In this document: positions 27,390 to 35,195 of the stretch, one piece after another
How the letters are laid out: each line of letters starts with the position of its first letter
How positions within the stretch are numbered: position 1 is the stretch's first letter
Source of the DNA: Flavobacteriia bacterium
GTDB taxonomy: Bacteria > Bacteroidota > Bacteroidia > Flavobacteriales > Weeksellaceae
DNA length: 64,000 nt
Assembly (NCBI GenBank): GCA_015999765.1
Contig: JAECQR010000002.1
Span: 377,768 to 441,767 of the forward strand
Direction: 5' to 3'
The notes under the pieces: generated by a model
Database searches by the model: none
What the model was told of the DNA's origin: nothing
What the model saw: the letters and a program-made list of their open reading frames with translations, nothing else
Translations under genes and position numbers: made by a program

Positions 27390-27390
27390 A

Positions 27391-27693
27391 ATGAGCAAAA
27401 AAAATAAAAATTTCTCAGCAGCCGATTTTGGTAAAAAAGAGGCAGAACTTCCGCAGGAAAACGGTTTCTATTTTGGTCCGCAGAATTATAAACTGATGCT
27501 CATAGGCTTAGCATTAATTGTAGTCGGATTCTTACTCATGATGGGCCCTGATGCTAATACCGTCGATGGGAAATATGATCCCAATTCCTGGAATGAAGGG
27601 ATCTTTTCTATCCGAAGAATCCGAATTGCACCTTTATTGGTTGTTGCGGGTTTCGTGGTCGAAGTTTACGCGATTTTGAAAAGAAACAAATAA
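27391..27693 (+). CDS. DUF3098 membrane protein
   Basis: 100 aa from the ATG at 27391, which follows the ftsX stop directly; a longer in-frame version overlapping ftsX is rejected. A short charged N-terminus (MSKKNKNFSAADFGKKEAELP) precedes two membrane helices (about residues 32-50 and 78-96) joined by a conserved loop (MMGPDANTVDGKYDPNSWNEGIFSIRR-type). This matches DUF3098, which in flavobacteria is nearly always found between ftsX and uppP. The function is unknown; its position points to cell-envelope work. Confidence 0.85.
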   Translation: MSKKNKNFSAADFGKKEAELPQENGFYFGPQNYKLMLIGLALIVVGFLLMMGPDANTVDGKYDPNSWNEGIFSIRRIRIAPLLVVAGFVVEVYAILKRNK

Positions 27694-27715
27694 TATTTAC
27701 AGCAATAAATATCAG

Positions 27716-27757
27716 ACTTTGTCAAAGCTTTTTTTGTAGACTTTGACAAAGTTTTTT
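27716..27757 (+). terminator. Strong hairpin between DUF3098 and uppP
   Basis: Perfect stem ACTTTGTCAAAG / CTTTGACAAAGT (27716-27727 and 27741-27752) followed by a T run. The next start codon is only about 25 bp further on and no new promoter is obvious, so this may attenuate rather than end the ftsX-uppP transcript. Confidence 0.75.
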
Positions 27758-27777
27758 AATTAAAAGTTTACCTATTC

Positions 27778-28590
27778 ATGGATTTATTAAGAGCAATTCT
27801 TATTGCAATTATCGAGGGCTTAACCGAATATCTGCCGGTTTCCTCAACTGCACACATGATTTTCACCAGTTCGCTTTTTGGCATTCAGGAAGATGAATTT
27901 GTAAAGATGTTTCAGGTTTCCATTCAGTTTGGAGCCATTCTGGCGGTTGTTTTCCTTTACTGGAAAAAGTTTTTCGATTTCAAAAATGTCAGTTTTTATC
28001 TGAAACTTGCCGTGGCGGTTATTCCCGCTTTGGCGCTTGGTAAACTATTCGATGATAAAATTGAAGCCGTCCTCGGTGATCCCGTTCCCATTGCGATTGT
28101 ACTTATTATCGGTGGCGTTGTTTTACTTTTTATCGACAAACTTTTCAAGGTTCATATTATCGATGACGAGAAAGATGTTACTTACAAAAGCGCGCTTATT
28201 ATTGGCTTCTGGCAGTGTCTGGCAATGATGCCCGGTACCAGCAGAAGCGCTGCATCAATTATTGGCGGAATGCAGCAGAAACTCACAAGAAAAGCAGCCG
28301 CTGAATTTTCGTTTTTCCTGGCTGTTCCTACAATGTTAGCCGTTACGGTTTATTCGATTTTCCTGAAAGACTGGAATCACAAAGGAATCGAACAGAAAGG
28401 TTATGAAATGCTTATGCAGGGCGATAACCTGATGTATTTTCTGGTAGGAAACGTCGTAGCATTTGTTGTCGCAGTTATTGCCATTAAATTTTTCATCGGC
28501 GTTTTAACGAAATACGGTTTCAAACCCTGGGGTTGGTACCGGATTATCGTTGGAATTGTGCTGCTGGTTTATTTTACGCAGTTCGCATAG
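27778..28590 (+). CDS. uppP: Undecaprenyl-diphosphate phosphatase (UppP/BacA)
   Basis: 270 aa integral membrane enzyme that regenerates undecaprenyl phosphate for peptidoglycan and glycan synthesis; extra copies give bacitracin tolerance in other bacteria. Family motifs: GLTEYLPVSSTAHM (with the conserved Glu and Ser), FQVSIQFGAILAVV, and the second active-site motif PGTSRSAASIIGG. There are about eight membrane helices, which is the normal length. Its position after ftsX/DUF3098 and before truB is the standard flavobacterial order. Confidence 0.95.
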   Translation: MDLLRAILIAIIEGLTEYLPVSSTAHMIFTSSLFGIQEDEFVKMFQVSIQFGAILAVVFLYWKKFFDFKNVSFYLKLAVAVIPALALGKLFDDKIEAVLGDPVPIAIVLIIGGVVLLFIDKLFKVHIIDDEKDVTYKSALIIGFWQCLAMMPGTSRSAASIIGGMQQKLTRKAAAEFSFFLAVPTMLAVTVYSIFLKDWNHKGIEQKGYEMLMQGDNLMYFLVGNVVAFVVAVIAIKFFIGVLTKYGFKPWGWYRIIVGIVLLVYFTQFA

Positions 28591-28596
28591 TTTTTT

Positions 28597-28680
28597 GGGC
28601 AGCTTTATCCGCCCTCCGTTCCCGCTTTTTCGCCTTCACTTCGTTGCGGCGAAAAGAGCTCCACTCAGGTCGGGCTGCGG
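28597..28680. repeat. REP-like GC-rich palindromic intergenic element
   Basis: This stretch fills most of the uppP-truB gap and is clearly richer in G+C than its surroundings. It has an inner stem GCTTTTTCGCC / GGCGAAAAGAGC (28624-28634 and 28648-28659, one bulge) and outer arms GCAGC / GCTGC. The look is that of the dispersed intergenic repeats common in Chryseobacterium-type genomes (from memory, not searched). No second clear copy exists in this window. Confidence 0.55.
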
Positions 28681-28713
28681 TTTCGGGATTTTTTTCAACA
28701 TTAGTTTATCAAA

Positions 28714-29415
28714 ATGACCAATCAGGATTTCTTAGAAGGACAAATCATTTTACTCGACAAACCTTTGGACTGGACGAGTTTTCAGGCGGTGAATAAACTC
28801 AAATATAAACTCAAGAACGAATTTAATCTTCCAAAGAAATTCAAAATAGGGCATGCCGGAACTTTAGATCCACGTGCGACAGGTTTACTCATCGTTTGTA
28901 CCGGAAAATTCACGAAAAAAATCCAGGAAATTCAGGACGCGCCCAAAGAATATTTAACGGAAATTAAAATCGGCGTTCAGACCGAATCTTACGACACCGA
29001 AAAACCCGAAATTCTTCAACAGGATTATTCGCATATTTCAGAGGAATTTATAAAAGAAACCTTAGAAAAATTCATCGGTGAAATCGATCAGAAACCTCCT
29101 GTTTTTTCTGCCATCAAAATCGACGGAAACCGCGCCTATGATTTGGCTAGAAAAGGCGAGGAAGTAGAAATGAAATCCCGTAAAACAACGATTCATTACC
29201 TTAATAACATTGAAATAGAGTTGCCTTTTGTGAGGTTCACGGTAGGTTGTTCTAAAGGAACTTATATCCGAAGTCTGGCTCACGATATCGGTCAGGAATT
29301 GGGAGTAGGTGCGTATTTGACCAATTTAAGACGCACAAAAATCGGAGACTATTCCGTAGAAGACGCCAGCGCTGAAATACTCGAAAATGAGTTCCGGTTT
29401 AACAAAGCATTATAA
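28714..29415 (+). CDS. truB: tRNA pseudouridine(55) synthase
   Basis: 233 aa, the short form without the C-terminal PUA domain. It converts U55 of the T-loop of tRNAs to pseudouridine. Motifs: LLDKPLDWTSFQAVNKLK, the catalytic GHAGTLDPRATGLL with Asp52, KKIQEIQDAPKEYL, and GTYIRSLAHDIGQELG. It is cytosolic, separated from uppP by the REP-like element and followed 3 bp later by the outer-membrane protein gene. Confidence 0.95.
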   Translation: MTNQDFLEGQIILLDKPLDWTSFQAVNKLKYKLKNEFNLPKKFKIGHAGTLDPRATGLLIVCTGKFTKKIQEIQDAPKEYLTEIKIGVQTESYDTEKPEILQQDYSHISEEFIKETLEKFIGEIDQKPPVFSAIKIDGNRAYDLARKGEEVEMKSRKTTIHYLNNIEIELPFVRFTVGCSKGTYIRSLAHDIGQELGVGAYLTNLRRTKIGDYSVEDASAEILENEFRFNKAL

Positions 29416-29418
29416 TAG

Positions 29419-29973
29419 ATGAAGAAATTTTATCTCTTGCTTTTATTCGTTTCCACTTTAGCTTTTTCTCAGGAAAAGCCTGCTAAGTTGGGTGTTTTTG
29501 GAACTCTGGAAGCTAATGTAGGTTTTGATTTGGCAGATATCATCCGAACAAATAATGCACAAAGCGATTATGAAAAGAGCCAACTTCCGCCTGGGAAATT
29601 CAATTATGGTTTTACTTCGCAAATCGGATTTCAGCCGTTCAACTGGTTTGCTTTAAGCGGCGGTATCCGTTACAGTTACATCGATCCTAATTATCATCTT
29701 CTTTATGCGATGGTACAGCCCCATTTTTTTCTGGGCGATCCGAAAGATCAGGATTTTCTTTATATTTATGGAAATTTCGGCACGAAGATTAATCAGACTG
29801 CAGCTAAAAATGCGGGATTTGCAGGGTTGGGAATCGGTAAGATTGAGCCGCTAAACAAACATTTGGGCCATAAGTTTCAACTTTATCTCGAAGATCAGGT
29901 TTTGGATGGTGAAGCAAATATCTTCATCGGACTGTCTTACGGAGTCGTTTTTCTAGGCAACAAAAATTTATAA
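29419..29973 (+). CDS. Putative outer-membrane beta-barrel protein
   Basis: 184 aa with a signal peptide (MKKFYLLLLFVSTLAFSQ). The mature part alternates aromatic and small residues in about eight strands (YGFTSQIGFQPFNWFALSGGIRYSYI, AMVQPHFFLGD, LYIYGNFGTKI, AGLGIGKIEPL, KFQLYLEDQVL, IFIGLSYGVVFLG), typical of a small porin-like barrel. No named family is recognised. It sits between truB and rluF with gaps of 3 and 5 bp, so it belongs to their operon. Confidence 0.65.
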   Translation: MKKFYLLLLFVSTLAFSQEKPAKLGVFGTLEANVGFDLADIIRTNNAQSDYEKSQLPPGKFNYGFTSQIGFQPFNWFALSGGIRYSYIDPNYHLLYAMVQPHFFLGDPKDQDFLYIYGNFGTKINQTAAKNAGFAGLGIGKIEPLNKHLGHKFQLYLEDQVLDGEANIFIGLSYGVVFLGNKNL

Positions 29974-29978
29974 TTACT

Positions 29979-30701
29979 GTGGAAAAAACACGCATCAATA
30001 AATACCTTTCTGAAGTTGGATTCTGTTCCCGCCGTGAAGCCGACAAAATGCTGGAGCAGGGCAGGATTACCGTAAACGGAGCAGTCCCGGAAATGGGCAC
30101 GAAAGTTTCGGAGGAAGATGAAATTCTTGTCGATGGAATTTCAATACGGAAACAGGAAGAAGACCATGTGTATATCGCGCTGAACAAGCCTGTCGGAATC
30201 GTTTGTACCACCGATACCAAACGGGAATTGAATAATATCGTAGAATTCGTTAATCATCCTAAAAGAATTTTCCCGATCGGTCGCCTGGATAAACCAAGTG
30301 AAGGTCTTATTTTACTAACTTCCGACGGTGATATTGTGAATAAAGTTCTCCGCGCCAGAAACAATCACGAAAAAGAATATATTGTTCGGGTAGATAAACC
30401 CATTACGCCGCAGTTTCTTCATAAAATGCGCAACGGAATTCCAATTCTGGGCACTATTACCAATAAATGTGAAGTTGAACAAATCGACACGCTAAGTTTC
30501 CGCATTGTGCTTACACAGGGACTGAACAGGCAGATCCGCCGAATGTGCGAATATGTTGGTTATGAAGTGAAAAAACTCAAGCGCATCAGAATCATGAACA
30601 TCAAACTTGATTTGCCCGTCGGGAAATGGCGTGATCTTACTGCTGATGAAATGAAAGAACTTGAGGGTTTACTCGAAGATTCCGATAAAACAGTGAATTA
30701 G
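29979..30701 (+). CDS. rluF: 23S rRNA pseudouridine(2604) synthase, RluF type
   Basis: 240 aa. An N-terminal S4 RNA-binding domain (RINKYLSEVGFCSRREADKML) precedes the RsuA/RluB/E/F catalytic domain, with Asp104 in GRLDKPSEGLILLTS, KEYIVRVDKPIT, GLNRQIRRMCEYVGYEVKKLKRIRIM, and WRDLTADEM. The internal sequence parallels E. coli RluF closely but lacks its long basic tail. The start is GTG at 29979; no in-frame ATG precedes the S4 domain. It is convergent with the HD gene, whose stop overlaps by 4 bases. Confidence 0.9.
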   Translation: MEKTRINKYLSEVGFCSRREADKMLEQGRITVNGAVPEMGTKVSEEDEILVDGISIRKQEEDHVYIALNKPVGIVCTTDTKRELNNIVEFVNHPKRIFPIGRLDKPSEGLILLTSDGDIVNKVLRARNNHEKEYIVRVDKPITPQFLHKMRNGIPILGTITNKCEVEQIDTLSFRIVLTQGLNRQIRRMCEYVGYEVKKLKRIRIMNIKLDLPVGKWRDLTADEMKELEGLLEDSDKTVN

Positions 30702-31144
30702 TACTTTTCTTTCAGGTAAAGATATGCCGTGAGGTATTTATTCAGCCGTTTAGCATCTTTTTCCGTCAGCGGTTTTGTAAACCGTGTTAAATCCATATTA
30801 TCGCGCAGATCATTAAGTTTTACCGAAACAGCAAGCGTTGATTGCTCTGTCTGCTTAATGAATTCTGTATAATCCTGATCCGGAGGATTTTTGGTAAGAC
30901 ATTCCACCGCAAAAACGATGTCGTTGGGAAAACCTTCTTTCAGGAGATATTCATAGGTAATCTCCGGGCAGTCTTCAATCACATCGTGCAGAACGCCTAC
31001 AATCTTTTCATCATAAGTCTTTCCATAATTCATCACACGGATTAAATGCCCTATGTATGGCGTCCCGAACTTATCTGTCTGTCCGCGGTGAGCCTTATCA
31101 GCAATTTTTATGGCTTTGTTTAAAAGTTCCTCCTTGCTCAGCAT
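30698..31144 (-). CDS. HD-domain protein, SpoT-hydrolase-like
   Basis: 148 aa. It is a stand-alone HD phosphohydrolase resembling the hydrolase half of RelA/SpoT and MESH1-type small alarmone hydrolases: AIKIADKAHRGQTDKFGTPYIGHLIRVM, the HD motif LHDVIEDC, and LAVSVKLNDLRDNMD with the late Asp. MESH-like enzymes use the same His/HD/Asp set, but the substrate here is unproven. The start codon overlaps the stop codon of the upstream antiporter gene in a TAATG arrangement, so the two are probably translationally coupled. Confidence 0.75.
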   Translation of the reverse strand: MLSKEELLNKAIKIADKAHRGQTDKFGTPYIGHLIRVMNYGKTYDEKIVGVLHDVIEDCPEITYEYLLKEGFPNDIVFAVECLTKNPPDQDYTEFIKQTEQSTLAVSVKLNDLRDNMDLTRFTKPLTEKDAKRLNKYLTAYLYLKEKY

Positions 31145-33402
31145 TAGATTTCAATGTTTAGTTTCTCGATTTTCTTACGGTTTCCTACGACCCATACAAT
31201 ATCATCAACCTGAAGGACTTCGGAAGACTCCGGATTCAGGATTCTCTCGTCGCCACGCCGTATTGCGATGACCAAGCCGTCGGTTTTATCGCGAATTCCC
31301 GATTCGCGGATGGTAAGGCCTTTCTTAGGCGAATGATGATTGATGAGGATTTTCCCGAGTTTAATATGGTTAATATCCTCTTCAATGACCACTTCCTGAC
31401 TGTCGAAAATCGGTTTAAAAATTTGGAACTGATCATCCGTGGCAATGATTCCAACTTTGTCGTAAGGCATCAGCACTTCAAATCGGTCGGGGGTATGGAT
31501 CAGTTTTTCGCCTCTTTTGATATATCCTATGTTCACACCAAATTTTTCCCGCCACTGTAAATCCAGTAGGTTTTTACCTACGAAATCAGCGAGCGGTTTC
31601 ACCTCGAGTTCTACGATATGCACATCCCAGGCGGCCAGATTATTGGTTACTTCAGAATTTCCGGCAAGTCTTGTAATGGCTTCACTCTGAATATTTTCTG
31701 ATCTGTCATTAAGGTTGGTAATAAATCTTTTCTCGATCCGGTTATAAAATTTGTTGATTCTTTTCGAGAATATTATCATTAAAATAATTGCCACCGGAAT
31801 CGTGATGAAGAAGGAAATGGTGGTAGATGCAAAACGGTCAAGAAAGAAGCCTAAAATCCCTATACCGAAAGCGATTCTTGCAATCTCGATGATGAGCAGT
31901 GGCCCGCGGTTGTATTTGGTCTTGGTCCACAATTCTTTGTAGGCGACAGAACTTGGTCTTTTCACCATTAAAGCCCATAAAAACGGTAAGATAAAGAGTA
32001 CAGGCAATGCATTGCCAATAATGTTTTTAATATCATTACTTTCCAGATTCTCATTGATGGCAGGAATTATAAAACGGGAGAATAACAGATAAACCGCGAC
32101 GATAATAATTCCGTTGATCACAACAATTCGCCCGTAATTTTTCAGAATCGTCTGCCAGCTTGTTTCGGCCTGGATATTTTGGGTATTCGTTGAATATTTA
32201 TTGATTGTGGCGATGTATTTGGGTGGAACCACCTTCACAAGCCAGTTATAAAAAGGTTCAGAGAATTTAATCAGATAAGGCGTGGTAAAGGTCGTAATTG
32301 CCGACACTCCTACGGCCACCGGAAACAGGAAGTCTGAAATTACCCCTAGCGATAAGCCCAGCGTGGCCACAATGAAAGCAAATTCACCGATCTGGGCCAT
32401 ACTCATCCCGACCTGAACCGACTGTTTCAGCGGCTGCCCGGAAATCAGCGCTCCCAATGTTGAACTGCAAAGTTTACCGAATAATGTTAACAGCGTAACG
32501 ACTAAAATTGGCCACGCATAAGTGATCATGGCATCGTAATCGATCATCATCCCTACTGATACAAAAAACACGGCGGCAAAAAGATCTTTTACCGATTTCA
32601 GCGTATGTTCTACCTTTTCAGCGATTTTAGTTTCAGCAATTATAGATCCCATCACGAAAGCACCGAGCTCTGCGGAAAAGCCTACATTTACTGCAATAAG
32701 AACCATACCGAGACACAGACCGATGGATAAGATGAGCAGAATCTCTTCATCAATCAGAGGTTTTATTTTCTTTAGTAATGTCGGTAATAAAAAGATTCCA
32801 AGCAGGAACCAGAGGCTCAGGAAGAAAAGCAGTTTGGCTACGGTAAACAGAATTTGGGTGCCTTCAAATTCTTTGGTTACGGCGATGGTGGAGAGCAAAA
32901 CCATCAGTAAGATGACGACAATATCCTCGACGACCAGAACCCCGAAGACCGTTTTCGCGAAGTTTTTAGTCTTGACTCCGAGCTCGTCGAAAGCCCGGAT
33001 GATAATCGTGGTGGAGGAACTGGCGAGCATACCTCCCAGAAACAGACTGTCCATGGTACTCCAGCCAAGCATTTTACCGGTGTAATATCCGGCAATGGTG
33101 ATGAAGATAATCTCTACAAACGCAGTGATGGAGGCCGAACCGCCCACATTCATCAGTTTCTTGAAACTGAACTCCAGTCCAAGACTGAAAAGCAGGAAAA
33201 TCACCCCGATTTCCGCCAGCGTTTTAATATTGGTCATATCAACAACCGAAGGAAAAATCTTGAAATTGGGGCTTACCAGAAATCCCGCAATAATATACCC
33301 TAAAACCAGCGGCTGTTTTATTTTTCTGAAAATCAGAACAACAAATGCTGCTACAATTAGGATTAATGCTAGATCTTCAATTAACTTTGGTAAGTGGCCC
33401 AT
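31144..33402 (-). CDS. CPA2-type cation:proton antiporter with two RCK_C domains
   Basis: 752 aa. The N-terminal 390 residues form a Kef/CPA2 transporter with about twelve helices (LGYIIAGFLVSPN, FLLFSLGLEFSF, GGMLASSSTTIIIRAFDELG, GFSAELGAFVMGSIIAET). A further membrane block follows (about residues 425-560). The C-terminus has two TrkA-C (RCK_C) modules in tandem (about 590-665 and 680-750), but no NAD-binding RCK_N Rossmann domain is seen. Potassium or sodium/proton exchange is expected from the family. It is first in a two-gene unit with the HD protein. Confidence 0.88.
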   Translation of the reverse strand: MGHLPKLIEDLALILIVAAFVVLIFRKIKQPLVLGYIIAGFLVSPNFKIFPSVVDMTNIKTLAEIGVIFLLFSLGLEFSFKKLMNVGGSASITAFVEIIFITIAGYYTGKMLGWSTMDSLFLGGMLASSSTTIIIRAFDELGVKTKNFAKTVFGVLVVEDIVVILLMVLLSTIAVTKEFEGTQILFTVAKLLFFLSLWFLLGIFLLPTLLKKIKPLIDEEILLILSIGLCLGMVLIAVNVGFSAELGAFVMGSIIAETKIAEKVEHTLKSVKDLFAAVFFVSVGMMIDYDAMITYAWPILVVTLLTLFGKLCSSTLGALISGQPLKQSVQVGMSMAQIGEFAFIVATLGLSLGVISDFLFPVAVGVSAITTFTTPYLIKFSEPFYNWLVKVVPPKYIATINKYSTNTQNIQAETSWQTILKNYGRIVVINGIIIVAVYLLFSRFIIPAINENLESNDIKNIIGNALPVLFILPFLWALMVKRPSSVAYKELWTKTKYNRGPLLIIEIARIAFGIGILGFFLDRFASTTISFFITIPVAIILMIIFSKRINKFYNRIEKRFITNLNDRSENIQSEAITRLAGNSEVTNNLAAWDVHIVELEVKPLADFVGKNLLDLQWREKFGVNIGYIKRGEKLIHTPDRFEVLMPYDKVGIIATDDQFQIFKPIFDSQEVVIEEDINHIKLGKILINHHSPKKGLTIRESGIRDKTDGLVIAIRRGDERILNPESSEVLQVDDIVWVVGNRKKIEKLNIEI

Positions 33403-33733
33403 ATTTCGTAAATGTGTATTTTCACAAAAATAGAGAAATGCTTTAATTTTTCCAAAGCATTTCCGGTTTAATTATTATTCTTATTTCTCATCGTCGATCT
33501 TCAGTTATCTTAGTTTTTCAACCTAACATTTCGCTGACGGATTCAGACTGAGGTTCAGAAACGCTAAACTGACTTAAATCATTAAGCATCGCATAAAGAA
33601 TTTTATTTCGAAACCATGTCGCTTATAATACAGAAAATAACCACTATAACGGTTTGGAATTAGTGCCGTGTTGTTGCAAAATTTGCGCCAGAATACTTTC
33701 GATTTTAGCAAAAAGTGAAAAAATCGAAAAAAA
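33403..33733. other. Intergenic region between antiporter and M23 peptidase genes
   Basis: 331 bp between divergent genes. It carries a plausible plus-strand promoter (TTG 33674-33676, 17 bp, TACTTTCG 33694-33701, one mismatch to TAnnTTTG) for the M23-bactofilin pair. No RNA gene, strong hairpin or further ORF is seen in the rest. Confidence 0.5.
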
Positions 33734-34582
33734 ATGTTAAATTTGAGTGTTTGTAAAATTTCAGGTTTGAAAAAGAAAACTTCTGTACTTCTTGTAGACA
33801 ATTCAGGAAAGGATAATCAACTGATCCAAATTCCTACCCGGTTACTCCTACACTGGAAAAAATACCTCTTAGTTTTTAATGTTTTGGTGATTCTGATGTT
33901 TGGCATTCTGGCACTCATCATCTACCAGAAAACCAGTACGCATTATAAGGAGAAGCTTGCTCAGGCCAATAAAGTAAAAAGTTTAATCGATCTGAAAAAG
34001 GTAAAAGAATCCTTCAAAGAGATAGATGAAAGTATTTACAGAATCAACGGATTTCTGGATGCCAGAGGTTTACATGATTTTAAATTAGCTAATTCGGGGG
34101 GTGAATACGAAGATTTTGAAATTACAGATATCAACGAAATTTCGGAGTATTACGAGAATAAAATTCACAAGATAGAGAACACGCTAAACATCACTCCCTT
34201 AGGATTGCCGGTTTCCGGAGAAATAAGTTCGGAATTCGGGTACCGCCAAAATCCATTTGGAGCCTATTCTACAGAGCAGCATTTCGGTTTGGATTTCCGG
34301 GGCAAGATTGGTGACCCTGTACGGGCCACAGCCCACGGTAAAGTAGAGTTTGCCGGCGTGAAGGGCGGTTACGGAAACTGTATTATTATCAGTCACGGTA
34401 ACGATCTGAAAACACTTTTCGGACACTTATCCAAAATAAATGTAAAGCCAGGACAGCACATCAAAATCGGCGATTATATCGGGCAGATTGGCAACACGGG
34501 CAGAAGTTCCGGCCCGCATCTGCATTACGAAATCATTCAGAATAACAAAAAAGTAAATCCAAAACAATATTTAAAACTTTAA
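33734..34582 (+). CDS. Membrane-anchored M23 peptidoglycan endopeptidase
   Basis: 282 aa. A short cytosolic N-terminus, one membrane helix (about residues 43-64), a coiled-coil-like stalk (about 70-155), and a C-terminal M23 domain with all ligands: His183 and Asp187 (EQHFGLDF), His231 (FGHLSK), His262 and His264 (GPHLHYE). It lies 6 bp before the bactofilin gene; M23-bactofilin pairs are a recurrent arrangement in which the bactofilin scaffolds the hydrolase to shape the cell. The start is uncertain: ATG at 33734 or an in-frame TTG at 33767, which sits after a TAAATTTG box at 33737-33744. Confidence 0.88.
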   Translation: MLNLSVCKISGLKKKTSVLLVDNSGKDNQLIQIPTRLLLHWKKYLLVFNVLVILMFGILALIIYQKTSTHYKEKLAQANKVKSLIDLKKVKESFKEIDESIYRINGFLDARGLHDFKLANSGGEYEDFEITDINEISEYYENKIHKIENTLNITPLGLPVSGEISSEFGYRQNPFGAYSTEQHFGLDFRGKIGDPVRATAHGKVEFAGVKGGYGNCIIISHGNDLKTLFGHLSKINVKPGQHIKIGDYIGQIGNTGRSSGPHLHYEIIQNNKKVNPKQYLKL

Positions 34583-34588
34583 TAACCC

Positions 34589-34978
34589 ATGCTCAGAATC
34601 AAAAAAAACCAGTCCGACAGCATTTCGCAGCTGGACAATGCACCCATCAGTACTGTTTTAGGATCAGAAATAATGTTCACCGGTGATATACAGGGGAGCC
34701 AAACCATCAAAATAGACGGGAAAGTAAAAGGCAATGTTCAGGTTGAAAACGGGGTGATTCTGGGAGAAAAGGCCCAGATCGAAGGAGATTTGAAAAGCAA
34801 AAACATCATTGTATTCGGAAATATTCTCGGCAATATTTACTGTAATGAGCTTATCATCAAAAAATGCGGAACGGTAAACGGCGACATCCATACCAAAACC
34901 ATAGAAATAGAAATGGGCGGTAAATACAACGGTAAACTGAAGATGGATGCTGTGCAGCAGGCGGAAAAAACGGTTTAA
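34589..34978 (+). CDS. Bactofilin
   Basis: 129 aa. The core (about residues 25-115) is the polymer-forming right-handed beta-helix of bactofilins: GSEIMFTGDIQGSQTIKIDGKVKGNVQVENGVILGEKAQIEGDL-type repeats with regular hydrophobic and Gly spacing (GNILGNIYCNELIIK, GTVNGDIHTKTIEIEMGGKYNG). Bactofilins self-assemble without nucleotides into membrane-associated filaments. The flanks are short and unstructured, as usual. It is co-transcribed with the M23 gene and probably positions it. Confidence 0.93.
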   Translation: MLRIKKNQSDSISQLDNAPISTVLGSEIMFTGDIQGSQTIKIDGKVKGNVQVENGVILGEKAQIEGDLKSKNIIVFGNILGNIYCNELIIKKCGTVNGDIHTKTIEIEMGGKYNGKLKMDAVQQAEKTV

Positions 34979-35000
34979 TACAAATCAGAATATATTTCAA

Positions 35001-35147
35001 TCTTAAACTTCAGCGTTTGCATCTAAGGTTGCTTTATTTGAATCTAAGACTATTACCATATGGTCTTAGATTTTATTTTTTAGCCCTAAGACGTCAAAGG
35101 ATATAGTTTAGACTATAAGTTTGCAACTTTAGACGTAAACGTGATAA
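35001..35147. repeat. Phased array: seven degenerate TCTWAGAC motifs at exact 21-bp steps
   Basis: Units begin at 35001, 35022, 35043, 35064, 35085, 35106 and 35127. Their first nine bases are tcttaaact, tctaaggtt, tctaagact, tcttagatt, cctaagacg, gtttagact and ctttagacg, a consensus of TCTWAGACT with 6 to 9 matches each; the remaining 12 bases of each unit vary. T at unit position 3 and A at position 5 are invariant. Twenty-one bp is two helical turns, so all motifs face the same side of the DNA. The array lies between the bactofilin stop and the HTH gene at 35196. An eighth unit at 35148 is barely recognisable. Confidence 0.75.
35041..35081 (+). terminator. Possible terminator of the M23-bactofilin unit, formed by two array units
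   Basis: AATCTAAGAC (35041-35050) pairs with GTCTTAGATT (35063-35072), followed by TTATTTTTT. The hairpin is made from the third and fourth units of the phased array, because the core TCTWAGA is its own near reverse complement. Confidence 0.6.
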
Positions 35148-35195
35148 TATTAATTCTATATTGAGTACTTTTAATCTCCATAAAATCATTGGGTT

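Noticed and set aside
27337-27390. Longer DUF3098 frame overlapping the end of ftsX
   Set aside because: The ATG just after the ftsX stop gives the normal DUF3098 N-terminus; the overlap is a frame artefact.
33505-33575. Scattered TCTTAG/CTAA/CAGACT-like words in the antiporter-M23 gap that resemble the 21-bp array motif
   Set aside because: Spacings are 14, 19 and 21 bp and matches are poor, so no periodic array can be claimed here.
35001-35147. CRISPR array
   Set aside because: The repeated part is only about nine degenerate bases in a 21-bp period, with no repeat-spacer structure and no cas genes.
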